From a virus: a DNA stretch of 36,117 nt. This document shows, one piece after another, positions 21,089-27,399 of the stretch. The stretch is taken from positions 1-36,117 of the IMG/VR virus record IMGVR_UViG_3300025120_000212. One strand, 5' to 3'. The stretch's first letter is position 1. Every line of letters starts with the position of its first letter. The notes below the pieces were generated by a model. That model made no database searches and was not told the origin of the DNA. It worked only from the letters and a program-made list of their open reading frames with translations. A program made the position numbers and the translations under genes.

Positions 21089-22044
21089 CTGTAATCATCC
21101 AAGTTAAAGTTTGTGCCATACATTTTATAGTTTTCACGCCCATGATTAGTATACACTAAAACTTCAGGATCGTCAATCAAGAAGTCGCAACTCTTACAGA
21201 AATCAGGATAGTCTCCTGTCTCGTGTTGCTTTCTTAGTTTATTATAAGCATCACCATTAAATATTTCTTCAAGTGTATTTAGTGAACCATGACCTAATAC
21301 TGCTTCATCATCCCTTCCTAGAACCTGACAACAAGGATGTATTGCACCAGTAGCAGTATCGATGCCCCCAGCCCTAATAACAAGATCAGGAGAAAAAGGT
21401 CTTCCACAGGTTTTCTTTTCACCCAATCTATCATACGTTGGATCATATACACCGCTCCAGTTATGCATCTTCCATATCTCTGTGTCTACATTTGCAGACT
21501 TTACAATCTTTTGATACTCAGCAACCTCATAATCTATGTTATTATTATCTAACACTAAATGATATGTAGCAACAACACAATCAGATTTGGAACTAATAGT
21601 GTATCGTTTCATATCATGTAGATTAGTTATTACCTTATAAAAGTTATCACTATTCATCCACTCCTTATATTTATCATAGTTATAACCTACAATGCTAAAT
21701 CTAAAGAAATCTAATCCAGCATCAACACATTCCTTCATAAAGTTACCGTTCATACGATAACCATTAGAAAATATGACTGCCTTTGCTTTATGTTTTTTTA
21801 CTACGGCAATGTATTCTGCTAGGTTTCTATTGATTGTAGCTTCACCAGAACCATCTAGGTTTACTACATTAAGTCCAGCCTCAACACATTGTTCAACATA
21901 ATCCTCAAACTCAACAAGAGGCATCCGCTTCATCCAGTTTTTACCACGTGCTCCAGTTGTTCCATCTTCATTAGTTTGTGGACACATCTGACAAGTGTAG
22001 TTACACCCACCATTTATCTCAATAACGGCTCTATCTATTTGCAT
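21085..22044 (-). CDS. radical SAM protein with SPASM/Twitch-like C-terminal cysteines
   Basis: The 319-residue protein has the radical SAM 4Fe-4S motif C14-x3-C18-x2-C21 in GGCNYTCQMCPQ. A GSGEAT block (65-70) matches the SAM-binding GGE region, and FSNGYRM follows. In the C-terminus C213, C238/C239 and C283/C286 are arranged like auxiliary-cluster ligands of SPASM or Twitch domains. Such enzymes modify peptides, sugars or amino acids by radical chemistry. No precursor peptide is visible nearby. It sits among glycosyltransferases, so a sugar or glycan intermediate is a reasonable guess. Confidence 0.85.
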   Translation of the reverse strand: MQIDRAVIEINGGCNYTCQMCPQTNEDGTTGARGKNWMKRMPLVEFEDYVEQCVEAGLNVVNLDGSGEATINRNLAEYIAVVKKHKAKAVIFSNGYRMNGNFMKECVDAGLDFFRFSIVGYNYDKYKEWMNSDNFYKVITNLHDMKRYTISSKSDCVVATYHLVLDNNNIDYEVAEYQKIVKSANVDTEIWKMHNWSGVYDPTYDRLGEKKTCGRPFSPDLVIRAGGIDTATGAIHPCCQVLGRDDEAVLGHGSLNTLEEIFNGDAYNKLRKQHETGDYPDFCKSCDFLIDDPEVLVYTNHGRENYKMYGTNFNLDDYR

Positions 22045-22872
22045 TTAAAATCCATTTACAAATCTAAAGAAAACATTTTTATAGTTTTCTGCTCTTTCTG
22101 TTGCCGACTCAATTAAGTATTCCAACTTCTTCATATCTGTATCTATATAAAAACTTTTATTTTTATCGATCTTGACTGCCGCTGGGGTATGCCACCTAGT
22201 TATAGATGAATTACTAAGAACTATATGAGGTTTAAATAAGTTCTTAGCCATATAGTGCCACATACCTTCATATGATAAACAGCACTCGCAAGTACGTATA
22301 TGATACAAGGCTTCATGTATAGGAGTTCTATAATCTATCTCAGTAATATTGTATCCAAAATCTTGTAACCTATCGATAAGTCTCTGCCACTCAGAATCTA
22401 ATAGCATCGACTTGCAATTAGCCATTTGTTGTTGCATATTACTAGTAGGTCTCCATAAGGTTATTTTATTATCTTTTGGAGTAGTATCTATAGTAGGGTC
22501 TAATGCCCAATAGCGATATAGTTCAGACATATTATATCTGGTCACACCTTGGTAAAACTTTTTATATAATTCGGTATCTTTACTATCAAATACATATTCA
22601 ACGTCTACAATATCTTTCCACATATATCTACTACGAATGTATTCAACTCTTTCAACAACGCTCTCAGGATCTTCATAGTGATGCACGTAATCTTTGGGGT
22701 GAAAGAAATGTATCTGAAACTTAGTAGGCTTTTGATTAGCAAACGCTCTCATGTAAGCAATATTAAGACCGTACATACTGTCACCGATACCAACAGTAGT
22801 CTTCCAACGTATGGAATCTAGGCCATGATTATCTCGCCAGTTCCCTATCCAATGATTCCATAGGTCGCTCAT
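22045..22872 (-). CDS. GT-B-like glycosyltransferase (GT9/heptosyltransferase-like)
   Basis: The 275-residue protein has TTVGIGDSMYGLN (25-37), close to the GIGD start of heptosyltransferases, then HFFHPKDY and KITLWRPTSN in the inter-domain position. A C-terminal half with CECCLSYEGMWHYMAKNL and PHIVLSNSSITRWHTP resembles the donor-binding side of GT-B enzymes. Likely transferase in the glycan locus; family assignment is tentative. It overlaps the upstream gene by 44 bp. Confidence 0.6.
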   Translation of the reverse strand: MSDLWNHWIGNWRDNHGLDSIRWKTTVGIGDSMYGLNIAYMRAFANQKPTKFQIHFFHPKDYVHHYEDPESVVERVEYIRSRYMWKDIVDVEYVFDSKDTELYKKFYQGVTRYNMSELYRYWALDPTIDTTPKDNKITLWRPTSNMQQQMANCKSMLLDSEWQRLIDRLQDFGYNITEIDYRTPIHEALYHIRTCECCLSYEGMWHYMAKNLFKPHIVLSNSSITRWHTPAAVKIDKNKSFYIDTDMKKLEYLIESATERAENYKNVFFRFVNGF

Positions 22873-23068
22873 AATAATCTACAATCTCTTTTGCTAAACC
22901 CATAGCTTCGTTGAAGTTTTTACGGAACCGATTATTCTTATGACCGTTTTCAATAAAGTTCTTTAGGTTATTTATGTCACCATCATAACTAGGTAAATCG
23001 TATGATTTCCTATATGACACCATAGATTCCCATTCGAACCTTCTGTTTAATATTTTAGCTAGACTCAT
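22829..23068 (-). CDS. hypothetical 79-residue protein
   Basis: Starts MSLAKILNRRFEWESMV. A basic, Asn/Tyr-rich, helical protein with an acidic C-terminus (IVDYYERPMESLDRELAR). No family recognised. I prefer the ATG at 23068 to the GTG two codons upstream: AAGGA is then 8 nt away, in a GTGATT leader like those of the early genes. Lies between the oxygenase and glycan genes. Confidence 0.55.
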   Translation of the reverse strand: MSLAKILNRRFEWESMVSYRKSYDLPSYDGDINNLKNFIENGHKNNRFRKNFNEAMGLAKEIVDYYERPMESLDRELAR

Positions 23069-23079
23069 AATCACTTTCC

Positions 23080-23670
23080 TTAATATCTAAAAGATTCTTC
23101 ACCAAATTCTCCAATTAATTCTCTATCAACTTCAAAATTTATGTTAGAAGATATTATAGTTTTCCTGAGATTACTTTTAATAATAGGGGATCTATGAGCT
23201 AAAAAGGTAGGAAAGAATAATATGTCACCTTCTTTAACATCAAACTGTCCATAGTTTAAAAATTCTGTAGCTTCTGTCATTTCAGGCAACTCGATATAAT
23301 ATATATAAGCCCAATGACCACCATGTTGATGCCAACCGAAATCAGAGCCTTGCAAATATTGTTGAAACCATGGGGTAAATGTGTGCTCTAATTTTAAACC
23401 ATATATGTCACCAATCTCTTCAATAGGAGATAGTAATATATTTTCTAATAAGGTTTTATATGTTCTTGGTTCTTTAGGAATATCATAATCATAGTAATAC
23501 CCAGATTCGTTAATCTCAATATTATTGTCTGCTTTCATCTGATCTATTGATGATAGCAGTTTAGGTTTCCAATAATCATGATCTTCTACAGAAAATATAT
23601 GAACGTGATCTGGTAACTTAGCCTTGGAGTTGTTGGTTGTCAAGGTCTTCGAAATCGTTTTCATCATCAT
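23080..23670 (-). CDS. 2OG-Fe(II) oxygenase-like protein
   Basis: The 196-residue protein fits the double-stranded beta-helix of 2-oxoglutarate/Fe(II) oxygenases: GWHQHGGHWAYIYYIELP (112-129), EGDILFFPTFLAHRSP (147-162) and NLRKTIISSNINF (167-179). Candidate ligands are H114/H116 and H159 for iron and R169 for 2-oxoglutarate. The usual HxD appears as HxH. Related proteins (TIGR02466-like) are common in marine phages, with unknown hydroxylation targets. The start overlaps the upstream gene by 53 bp; ATG triplets at the start make the exact start unsure by two codons. Confidence 0.8.
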   Translation of the reverse strand: MMMKTISKTLTTNNSKAKLPDHVHIFSVEDHDYWKPKLLSSIDQMKADNNIEINESGYYYDYDIPKEPRTYKTLLENILLSPIEEIGDIYGLKLEHTFTPWFQQYLQGSDFGWHQHGGHWAYIYYIELPEMTEATEFLNYGQFDVKEGDILFFPTFLAHRSPIIKSNLRKTIISSNINFEVDRELIGEFGEESFRY

Positions 23671-23803
23671 ACATCACTTCATTCAACTGTTGCTTACCAC
23701 TATCATTCGACACTTCTCGTATACGAATATCACCATTCAAAGATTTAATTTTCTGATTTCCGCTTTTTTTATTACGAGGATCGTATCTAGTATATTTTGT
23801 CAT
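23618..23803 (-). CDS. hypothetical 61-residue protein
   Basis: Starts MTKYTRYDPRNKKSGNQK: a basic first half, then an acidic tail (YDDENDFEDLDNQQ). The ATG at 23803 has GAGG 5 nt before it and lies after the phoH stop, so it is preferred over an earlier ATG inside phoH. Probably disordered. Function unknown. Confidence 0.6.
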   Translation of the reverse strand: MTKYTRYDPRNKKSGNQKIKSLNGDIRIREVSNDSGKQQLNEVMYDDENDFEDLDNQQLQG

Positions 23804-23814
23804 TTTAGCCTCTC

Positions 23815-24510
23815 TTAATATCCTAGCATTTCTTTTGTCATAATATAATCTCTTACAAAATCTGAGCGAACAATATCTTCCCAACCAAAGTTCACTATAG
23901 TAAAGTTCTTTAACTGTTCAACTATCTGTAGAAACTTTATAATACCATTTCTCTCATCATCGAACTTAAAATCACTTTGTTTAAAATCTCCTGCAAATAT
24001 AATCTTACTATGCTTACCAACACGAGTTATAATAGAATCCAACTCGTGGAAGTTAAGGTTCTGCATCTCATCTACTACTATCACACAGTTGTCATAAGTA
24101 GTTCCTCTGATAAAAGATGTTGAGTCAAAAGATATTTGACCTGATGTTAACATTTTATTGTATGATGCCTTATCTCCAAACAGTTCATTACAAATGTTTT
24201 TGTAAGGAGAAGTAAACGCATCTTCTTTCTCTTCCTTTGTTCCGGGCAAGAACCCCATGTCTCTTGTAGGAACCATGGATCTTACTATAACTAATCTGTC
24301 ATAGTCTTGCTCTTCTAGCACATCTTCTAACGCAAGGTATAAAGCCATAAAGGTTTTACCCGTACCAGCCGACCCCGTGAGAACTAGATTATCCCCTTCA
24401 TCCCACGACTTGAAAGCCACTTCTTGATTAGTGGTTAAAGGATCATGCTGAAGCAAGTCGCCTAATCTAACAGTCATAGAGTTATTCAAACTCTTCACAC
24501 GTTTATTCAT
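23815..24510 (-). CDS. phoH: PhoH-like P-loop ATPase
   Basis: The 231-residue protein is a PhoH-family ATPase: Walker A GSAGTGKT (46-53), VIVRSMVPTRDMGFLPG (74-90) with the conserved R..vp....GFLPG, Walker B VIVVDEMQN (143-151) and FAGDFKQSD (172-180) sensor-like motif. PhoH is widespread in marine phages; its true role is unsettled, with RNA-related or phosphate-stress roles proposed. It is short, lacking the extra domains of bacterial PhoH2. The start lies 1 bp after the preceding stop. Confidence 0.93.
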   Translation of the reverse strand: MNKRVKSLNNSMTVRLGDLLQHDPLTTNQEVAFKSWDEGDNLVLTGSAGTGKTFMALYLALEDVLEEQDYDRLVIVRSMVPTRDMGFLPGTKEEKEDAFTSPYKNICNELFGDKASYNKMLTSGQISFDSTSFIRGTTYDNCVIVVDEMQNLNFHELDSIITRVGKHSKIIFAGDFKQSDFKFDDERNGIIKFLQIVEQLKNFTIVNFGWEDIVRSDFVRDYIMTKEMLGY

Positions 24511-24511
24511 A

Positions 24512-24745
24512 TTATACGTCTATCTTACTTTCTCTACCAGCACCAGAGTTTACCTTACGGAGAACATCTTTCCAACCATCACCAGCTTTGTTCTGAGTTG
24601 AACCATGTTGTGATATGAATGTAGGTGTTATCAACTTTTGTTTCCACTCACCCTTAGACAAGAAATCATCACGCTCTGTTACTGACATGAACATTTCTTT
24701 TTCTTCATTATTTGACACATTTATCATTGTATATGTAGGCATCAT
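24512..24745 (-). CDS. FmdB-like small phage protein
   Basis: The 77-residue protein starts MMPTYTMINVSNNEEKEMF and continues with a SVTERDDFLSKGEWKQKLITP helix and a GDGWKDVLRKVNSGAGRESKI tail. It matches the T4-like phage version of FmdB-type regulators (MPTY.f.n...ge, then DGWK.vL.ki), which have lost the zinc-binding cysteines. Role unknown. Its stop is directly followed by phoH. Confidence 0.65.
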   Translation of the reverse strand: MMPTYTMINVSNNEEKEMFMSVTERDDFLSKGEWKQKLITPTFISQHGSTQNKAGDGWKDVLRKVNSGAGRESKIDV

Positions 24746-24759
24746 TATAACCTTTTAAA

Positions 24760-24909
24760 TTATGCGGCTTCCAACCTTAATTCCAGAAAATCACGTTTAC
24801 GTTTTAACTTTAAAACTAAATCCATCTTACCTTTTTCCTTTACTTTATTTATGTATAGGTTTAAATCTTCTAAATCTTTTCTGAGTCTCTCATGTTGGAT
24901 TCTACTCAT
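24760..24909 (-). CDS. small basic 49-residue helical protein
   Basis: Between 24745 and 24930 a short frame starts at ATG 24909 with GGAG 5 nt upstream. It encodes MSRIQHERLRKDLEDLNLY, KVKEKGKMDLVLKLKRK and a RDFLELRLEAA end. Hydrophobic residues fall at helical spacing and the charge is strongly basic. It may be a short coiled-coil or nucleic-acid binding peptide. No family recognised. Confidence 0.6.
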   Translation of the reverse strand: MSRIQHERLRKDLEDLNLYINKVKEKGKMDLVLKLKRKRDFLELRLEAA

Positions 24910-24929
24910 ATCGTCTCCCATATTACTTG

Positions 24930-25364
24930 TTATTTAACGATTAGGTCTGGAAAAGCCTCCTTTACTAGTTTCTTTGTAATACCCTTGATAGGCATATGTT
25001 TATTGATCATACCCACAAGAAGATCTGCATCTCTTGGGTGTACTGTTTCAAGTATATCTAAAAACATCTTTTCTCTTTTTACGGCTGGCATCTTAGCACC
25101 AGAAGTGTTGGGTAAGAAATACGCAAACTTTCTATTATGAGTAGTTAAATTTGATGGCACTGATCTAACATCAGCGGGTTCATAAGGAACCTTACCAGTA
25201 GGCAAGTTCCATTCCACCAGATCATCAAAGGTGCCACGCAATACATCTTTCATTGCCCAATTATTATTATTCTTTTGTAAGATTTGTATTTTGTCTGTGC
25301 GACTTTTTGCTTTAGATACTTGATCTAAAATTTCAAACACCATCCAAGTTGTCTTATTAACCAT
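24930..25364 (-). CDS. DUF6433-like conserved T4-type phage protein
   Basis: The 144-residue protein has the features I recall for DUF6433: MKDVLRGTFDDLVEWNLP in the first third, DVRSVPSNLTTHNRKFAYF (66-84), KREKMFLDILETVHPRDADLL (96-116) and the ending GITKKLVKEAFPDLI. The family is conserved in T4-like phages without a known role and often lies beside DNA-metabolism genes. It starts 1 bp after rnh. Confidence 0.75.
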   Translation of the reverse strand: MVNKTTWMVFEILDQVSKAKSRTDKIQILQKNNNNWAMKDVLRGTFDDLVEWNLPTGKVPYEPADVRSVPSNLTTHNRKFAYFLPNTSGAKMPAVKREKMFLDILETVHPRDADLLVGMINKHMPIKGITKKLVKEAFPDLIVK

Positions 25365-25365
25365 A

Positions 25366-26211
25366 TTAAATAAAGTCCTCTATATCCTCAAGTAACATTC
25401 GGCATCTGTTCTCTACTAAGTAAGGAAACACTTTGCTTCTGTTGTTCACTATATTATCTTGTTCATCAAAACTATTTAGTATTTTAGATTTTACCAAACT
25501 AGGAGTTTCTTCTAAATCTATTAACTTTTTATTACGGCAATAGTTTCTATAAACCTCATCGCCCATAGCTTTGATATCTTCTACTAAAGTATCTATAGTA
25601 GTTTGACGCAGGGGTGTTTGACGTATTCCTTCTACAAAGCAATTATCGTTGCTAAGAACATTAGGCACACCATCTGAAGTATCACCTTTTAATATCAACT
25701 CCAATAGTTGTTGTCTAGGATTATTTTCTACAACAAAGGTTTTCTTTAAGGGAGAGTATTGTTTTACATTATTATACTTCTGTAACTGTGCGAAGTCTTT
25801 ATCTGAAGACACGATCATTATAGGTTCATTCTTACCAAACTCTTGTGATGCATCTACTAGAGTTCCTATAACATCGTCTGCTTCACATTCATCTATGAGA
25901 ACAGTCTTGTACGGAAAGTGTTCACCAATCTCATCATAAACCTTAGAAGTTATTCTAAAGAGTTCTTTCCAATCAGTATTATCTTTCTTACGATTGGCTC
26001 CACGTTTAAACTTGTAGTTAGGGAAGTATTCTTTACGCCAGTTCTTTCTGCCATCACCACACACAACTATTTCACCGTATTTGTCTTTAAACTTATTACG
26101 ATACATTCTTACGTTGTTTAAGATGAGATGCCTAAACAAATCCTCATTCATCTCATCTTTCTGTAGTATCACACTTCCGATAGCTACAGCATTATAATCA
26201 ATCAAAATCAC
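25366..26211 (-). CDS. rnh: RNase H / 5'-3' flap exonuclease, T4 rnh-like
   Basis: The 281-residue protein resembles T4 RNase H (305 residues), a FEN-1-family nuclease that removes RNA primers and short flaps on the lagging strand. Acidic residues of the two metal sites are visible: D5, D53 in VVCGDGRKNWRKEYFP, E108/E110/D112/D113 in DECEADDVIG, D137/D139 in VSSDKDF, and D177/D180 in KGDTSDGVPN. The start is a GTG at 26211 with AGGAG 8 nt upstream. It is the first gene of the long operon. Confidence 0.93.
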   Translation of the reverse strand: MILIDYNAVAIGSVILQKDEMNEDLFRHLILNNVRMYRNKFKDKYGEIVVCGDGRKNWRKEYFPNYKFKRGANRKKDNTDWKELFRITSKVYDEIGEHFPYKTVLIDECEADDVIGTLVDASQEFGKNEPIMIVSSDKDFAQLQKYNNVKQYSPLKKTFVVENNPRQQLLELILKGDTSDGVPNVLSNDNCFVEGIRQTPLRQTTIDTLVEDIKAMGDEVYRNYCRNKKLIDLEETPSLVKSKILNSFDEQDNIVNNRSKVFPYLVENRCRMLLEDIEDFI

Positions 26212-26267
26212 TGGTCTTACTCCTAATATAATATGGATATACTATCCACCTCAAAAACCTTTAGTTT

Positions 26268-26295
26268 ATTATATACTAATCTGACGATTCGTCAA
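26268..26295 (-). promoter_or_regulatory. sigma70-type promoter for the long rnh-glycan operon
   Basis: Minus strand: TTGACG (26295-26290), 16-nt spacer, then a consensus -10 TATAAT (26273-26268). The leader to the GTG of rnh is about 50 nt with no clear fold. No other promoter or terminator is obvious until 12192. Confidence 0.7.
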
Positions 26296-26303
26296 CCCTT
26301 TTT

Positions 26304-26807
26304 TTATCCATCATGAGGGTCTTGGTTTAAATGTCTGTGTTTTTCAGCCATTAAGATTACCTGTTTAGCATACTCAGCTTTGTCAACAACACCTTCTTCA
26401 AGTAGCCGTTGTCTATTAACTTCATGTGCCGCTATAGTATCTTCTTTAGATCCACCAGAGTATGGAACACAATGTCCTTCTTCAGTTAAGATCTCTGTGA
26501 CCTTACGCCCATCAGGTACACGAAAGTCTCCAAGAATACGTCCAAACTTACCCTTCATGTCTTCGCCATGTCTATCTTCTGTTGTGATTAGTTTACCGCC
26601 ATCTTTCATAAGTTCTATCAGTCGAGCCTTTGCCGCTTCGCCAAATAGATCTTCTACCTTATCAGATGTTCTTGACTCAGGTGTATCGATACCCATGATC
26701 CTTACTCGTTCATCTTTAAGACAAACACCAAATCCTAGATCGATATCGACATCTACTGTGTCTCCATCTAGAACCTTGATTACTACTACGTCATATTCAT
26801 TTTGCAT
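26304..26807 (-). CDS. thermonuclease-like (SNase) protein
   Basis: The 167-residue protein is a staphylococcal-nuclease-fold protein. VLDGDTVDVDIDLG (12-25) carries the metal-site aspartates, RVRIMGIDTPES (34-45) the catalytic arginine and DTPE, and FGEAAK and KFGRILGDF (87-95) the second arginine. The core active-site residues look intact, so it is probably an active Ca-dependent nuclease that could help degrade host DNA or RNA. I choose the ATG at 26807, preceded by GGGGAAATAAA and starting 1 bp after the GIY-YIG stop, rather than an upstream ATG inside that gene. No signal peptide. Confidence 0.88.
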   Translation of the reverse strand: MQNEYDVVVIKVLDGDTVDVDIDLGFGVCLKDERVRIMGIDTPESRTSDKVEDLFGEAAKARLIELMKDGGKLITTEDRHGEDMKGKFGRILGDFRVPDGRKVTEILTEEGHCVPYSGGSKEDTIAAHEVNRQRLLEEGVVDKAEYAKQVILMAEKHRHLNQDPHDG

Positions 26808-26808
26808 T

Positions 26809-27216
26809 TTATTTCCCCAGTATATGTTTACGGTGTATTTTTCCTCCAATAAATGCATTATAATATTCGTCAGGTTTTAAGAGAACATCTCTTTCTATCT
26901 GATATTTCATTTCATAGTATGAGCACAAGCCTTTTGTCTTGCAAAGTCTTAGTATCTCTCTTTTGAAGTTTTCTGCCCCTTTAGTTTCCACTAGCATTTT
27001 TACTTCGGTGCTACTGCCATAGTATTTACGCCAATCGCTCTCAGAACGGCTCCTAATGGCTCTCTTACGTGTCCTAGTGATAGGGAGCTTCTTTGGCTTC
27101 CAAAAGAACTTCTTGCCAATGTATTTCATACCAGTGTCTAACTCAGTTATCTGATACACAAATCCTTGATACTCTTCTGGTGTTTCATCAAACACTTCAT
27201 CATCATAATACCACAT
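26809..27216 (-). CDS. GIY-YIG family nuclease-like protein
   Basis: The 135-residue protein carries FVYQI (19-23) and MKYIGKKFF (30-38) in the place of the GIY and YIG halves. Basic residues, DWRKYYGSST (61-70), NFKREIL (83-89) and a helix with E102 (YYEMKYQIE) for the metal glutamate follow. It is a stand-alone catalytic domain without an obvious DNA-binding partner domain. It could cut DNA in recombination or host breakdown, or be homing-derived. The ATG directly follows the U-tract of a terminator hairpin, and no strong Shine-Dalgarno is present apart from GGGG inside the stem. A late promoter box overlaps the hairpin. Confidence 0.75.
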   Translation of the reverse strand: MWYYDDEVFDETPEEYQGFVYQITELDTGMKYIGKKFFWKPKKLPITRTRKRAIRSRSESDWRKYYGSSTEVKMLVETKGAENFKREILRLCKTKGLCSYYEMKYQIERDVLLKPDEYYNAFIGGKIHRKHILGK

Positions 27217-27250
27217 AAAAAAATAGCCCCACTATTACATGGGACTATTT
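27217..27250 (-). terminator. intrinsic terminator hairpin, also covering the next start
   Basis: On the minus strand AAATAGTCCCA pairs with TGGGGCTATTT (11 bp, one G-U) around an 8-nt loop, followed by a run of U ending at the ATG of the nuclease gene. It should end most transcripts coming from nrdJ and the zinc-ribbon gene. The only Shine-Dalgarno-like bases of the next gene (GGGG) are in the 3' arm. Confidence 0.85.
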
Positions 27251-27253
27251 ATA
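27246..27253 (-). promoter_or_regulatory. T4-type late promoter overlapping the terminator
   Basis: An exact TATAAATA (27253-27246) overlaps the 5' arm of the hairpin. A late start 6-7 nt downstream, near 27240, would leave out that arm, so the late message could not form the hairpin and the start region would be free. Confidence 0.7.
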
Positions 27254-27254
27254 A

Positions 27255-27389
27255 TCAATCTTCTAGTTGTTCAAAGTACAAGGGAGACCCGCACATCGGA
27301 CAATATTGAGGAACCTCTTCACTATCCACAACTAATACTTGTGTCTCAGTTTCGCAAGCAATACACTCTGCCCAATATTCTTCTTCCAT
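27255..27389 (-). CDS. 44-residue zinc-ribbon protein
   Basis: The frame from ATG 27389 has AAGGAG 6 nt upstream and begins 10 bp after the nrdJ stop. The product holds two CxxC pairs, CIAC (9-12) and CPMC (30-33), spaced as in a small zinc ribbon, in an acidic background. Its TGA stop is 1 bp from the late promoter box. Similar small ribbons occur next to phage nucleotide-metabolism genes; the role is unknown. Confidence 0.75.
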   Translation of the reverse strand: MEEEYWAECIACETETQVLVVDSEEVPQYCPMCGSPLYFEQLED

Positions 27390-27399
27390 GTCTTACTCC

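Noticed and set aside
26380-26880. Long open frame on the plus strand (about 166 codons) opposite the thermonuclease gene
   Set aside because: The minus strand encodes an intact SNase fold with active-site residues; the plus frame is Ser/Pro-rich antisense sequence without a recognisable domain or start signal.
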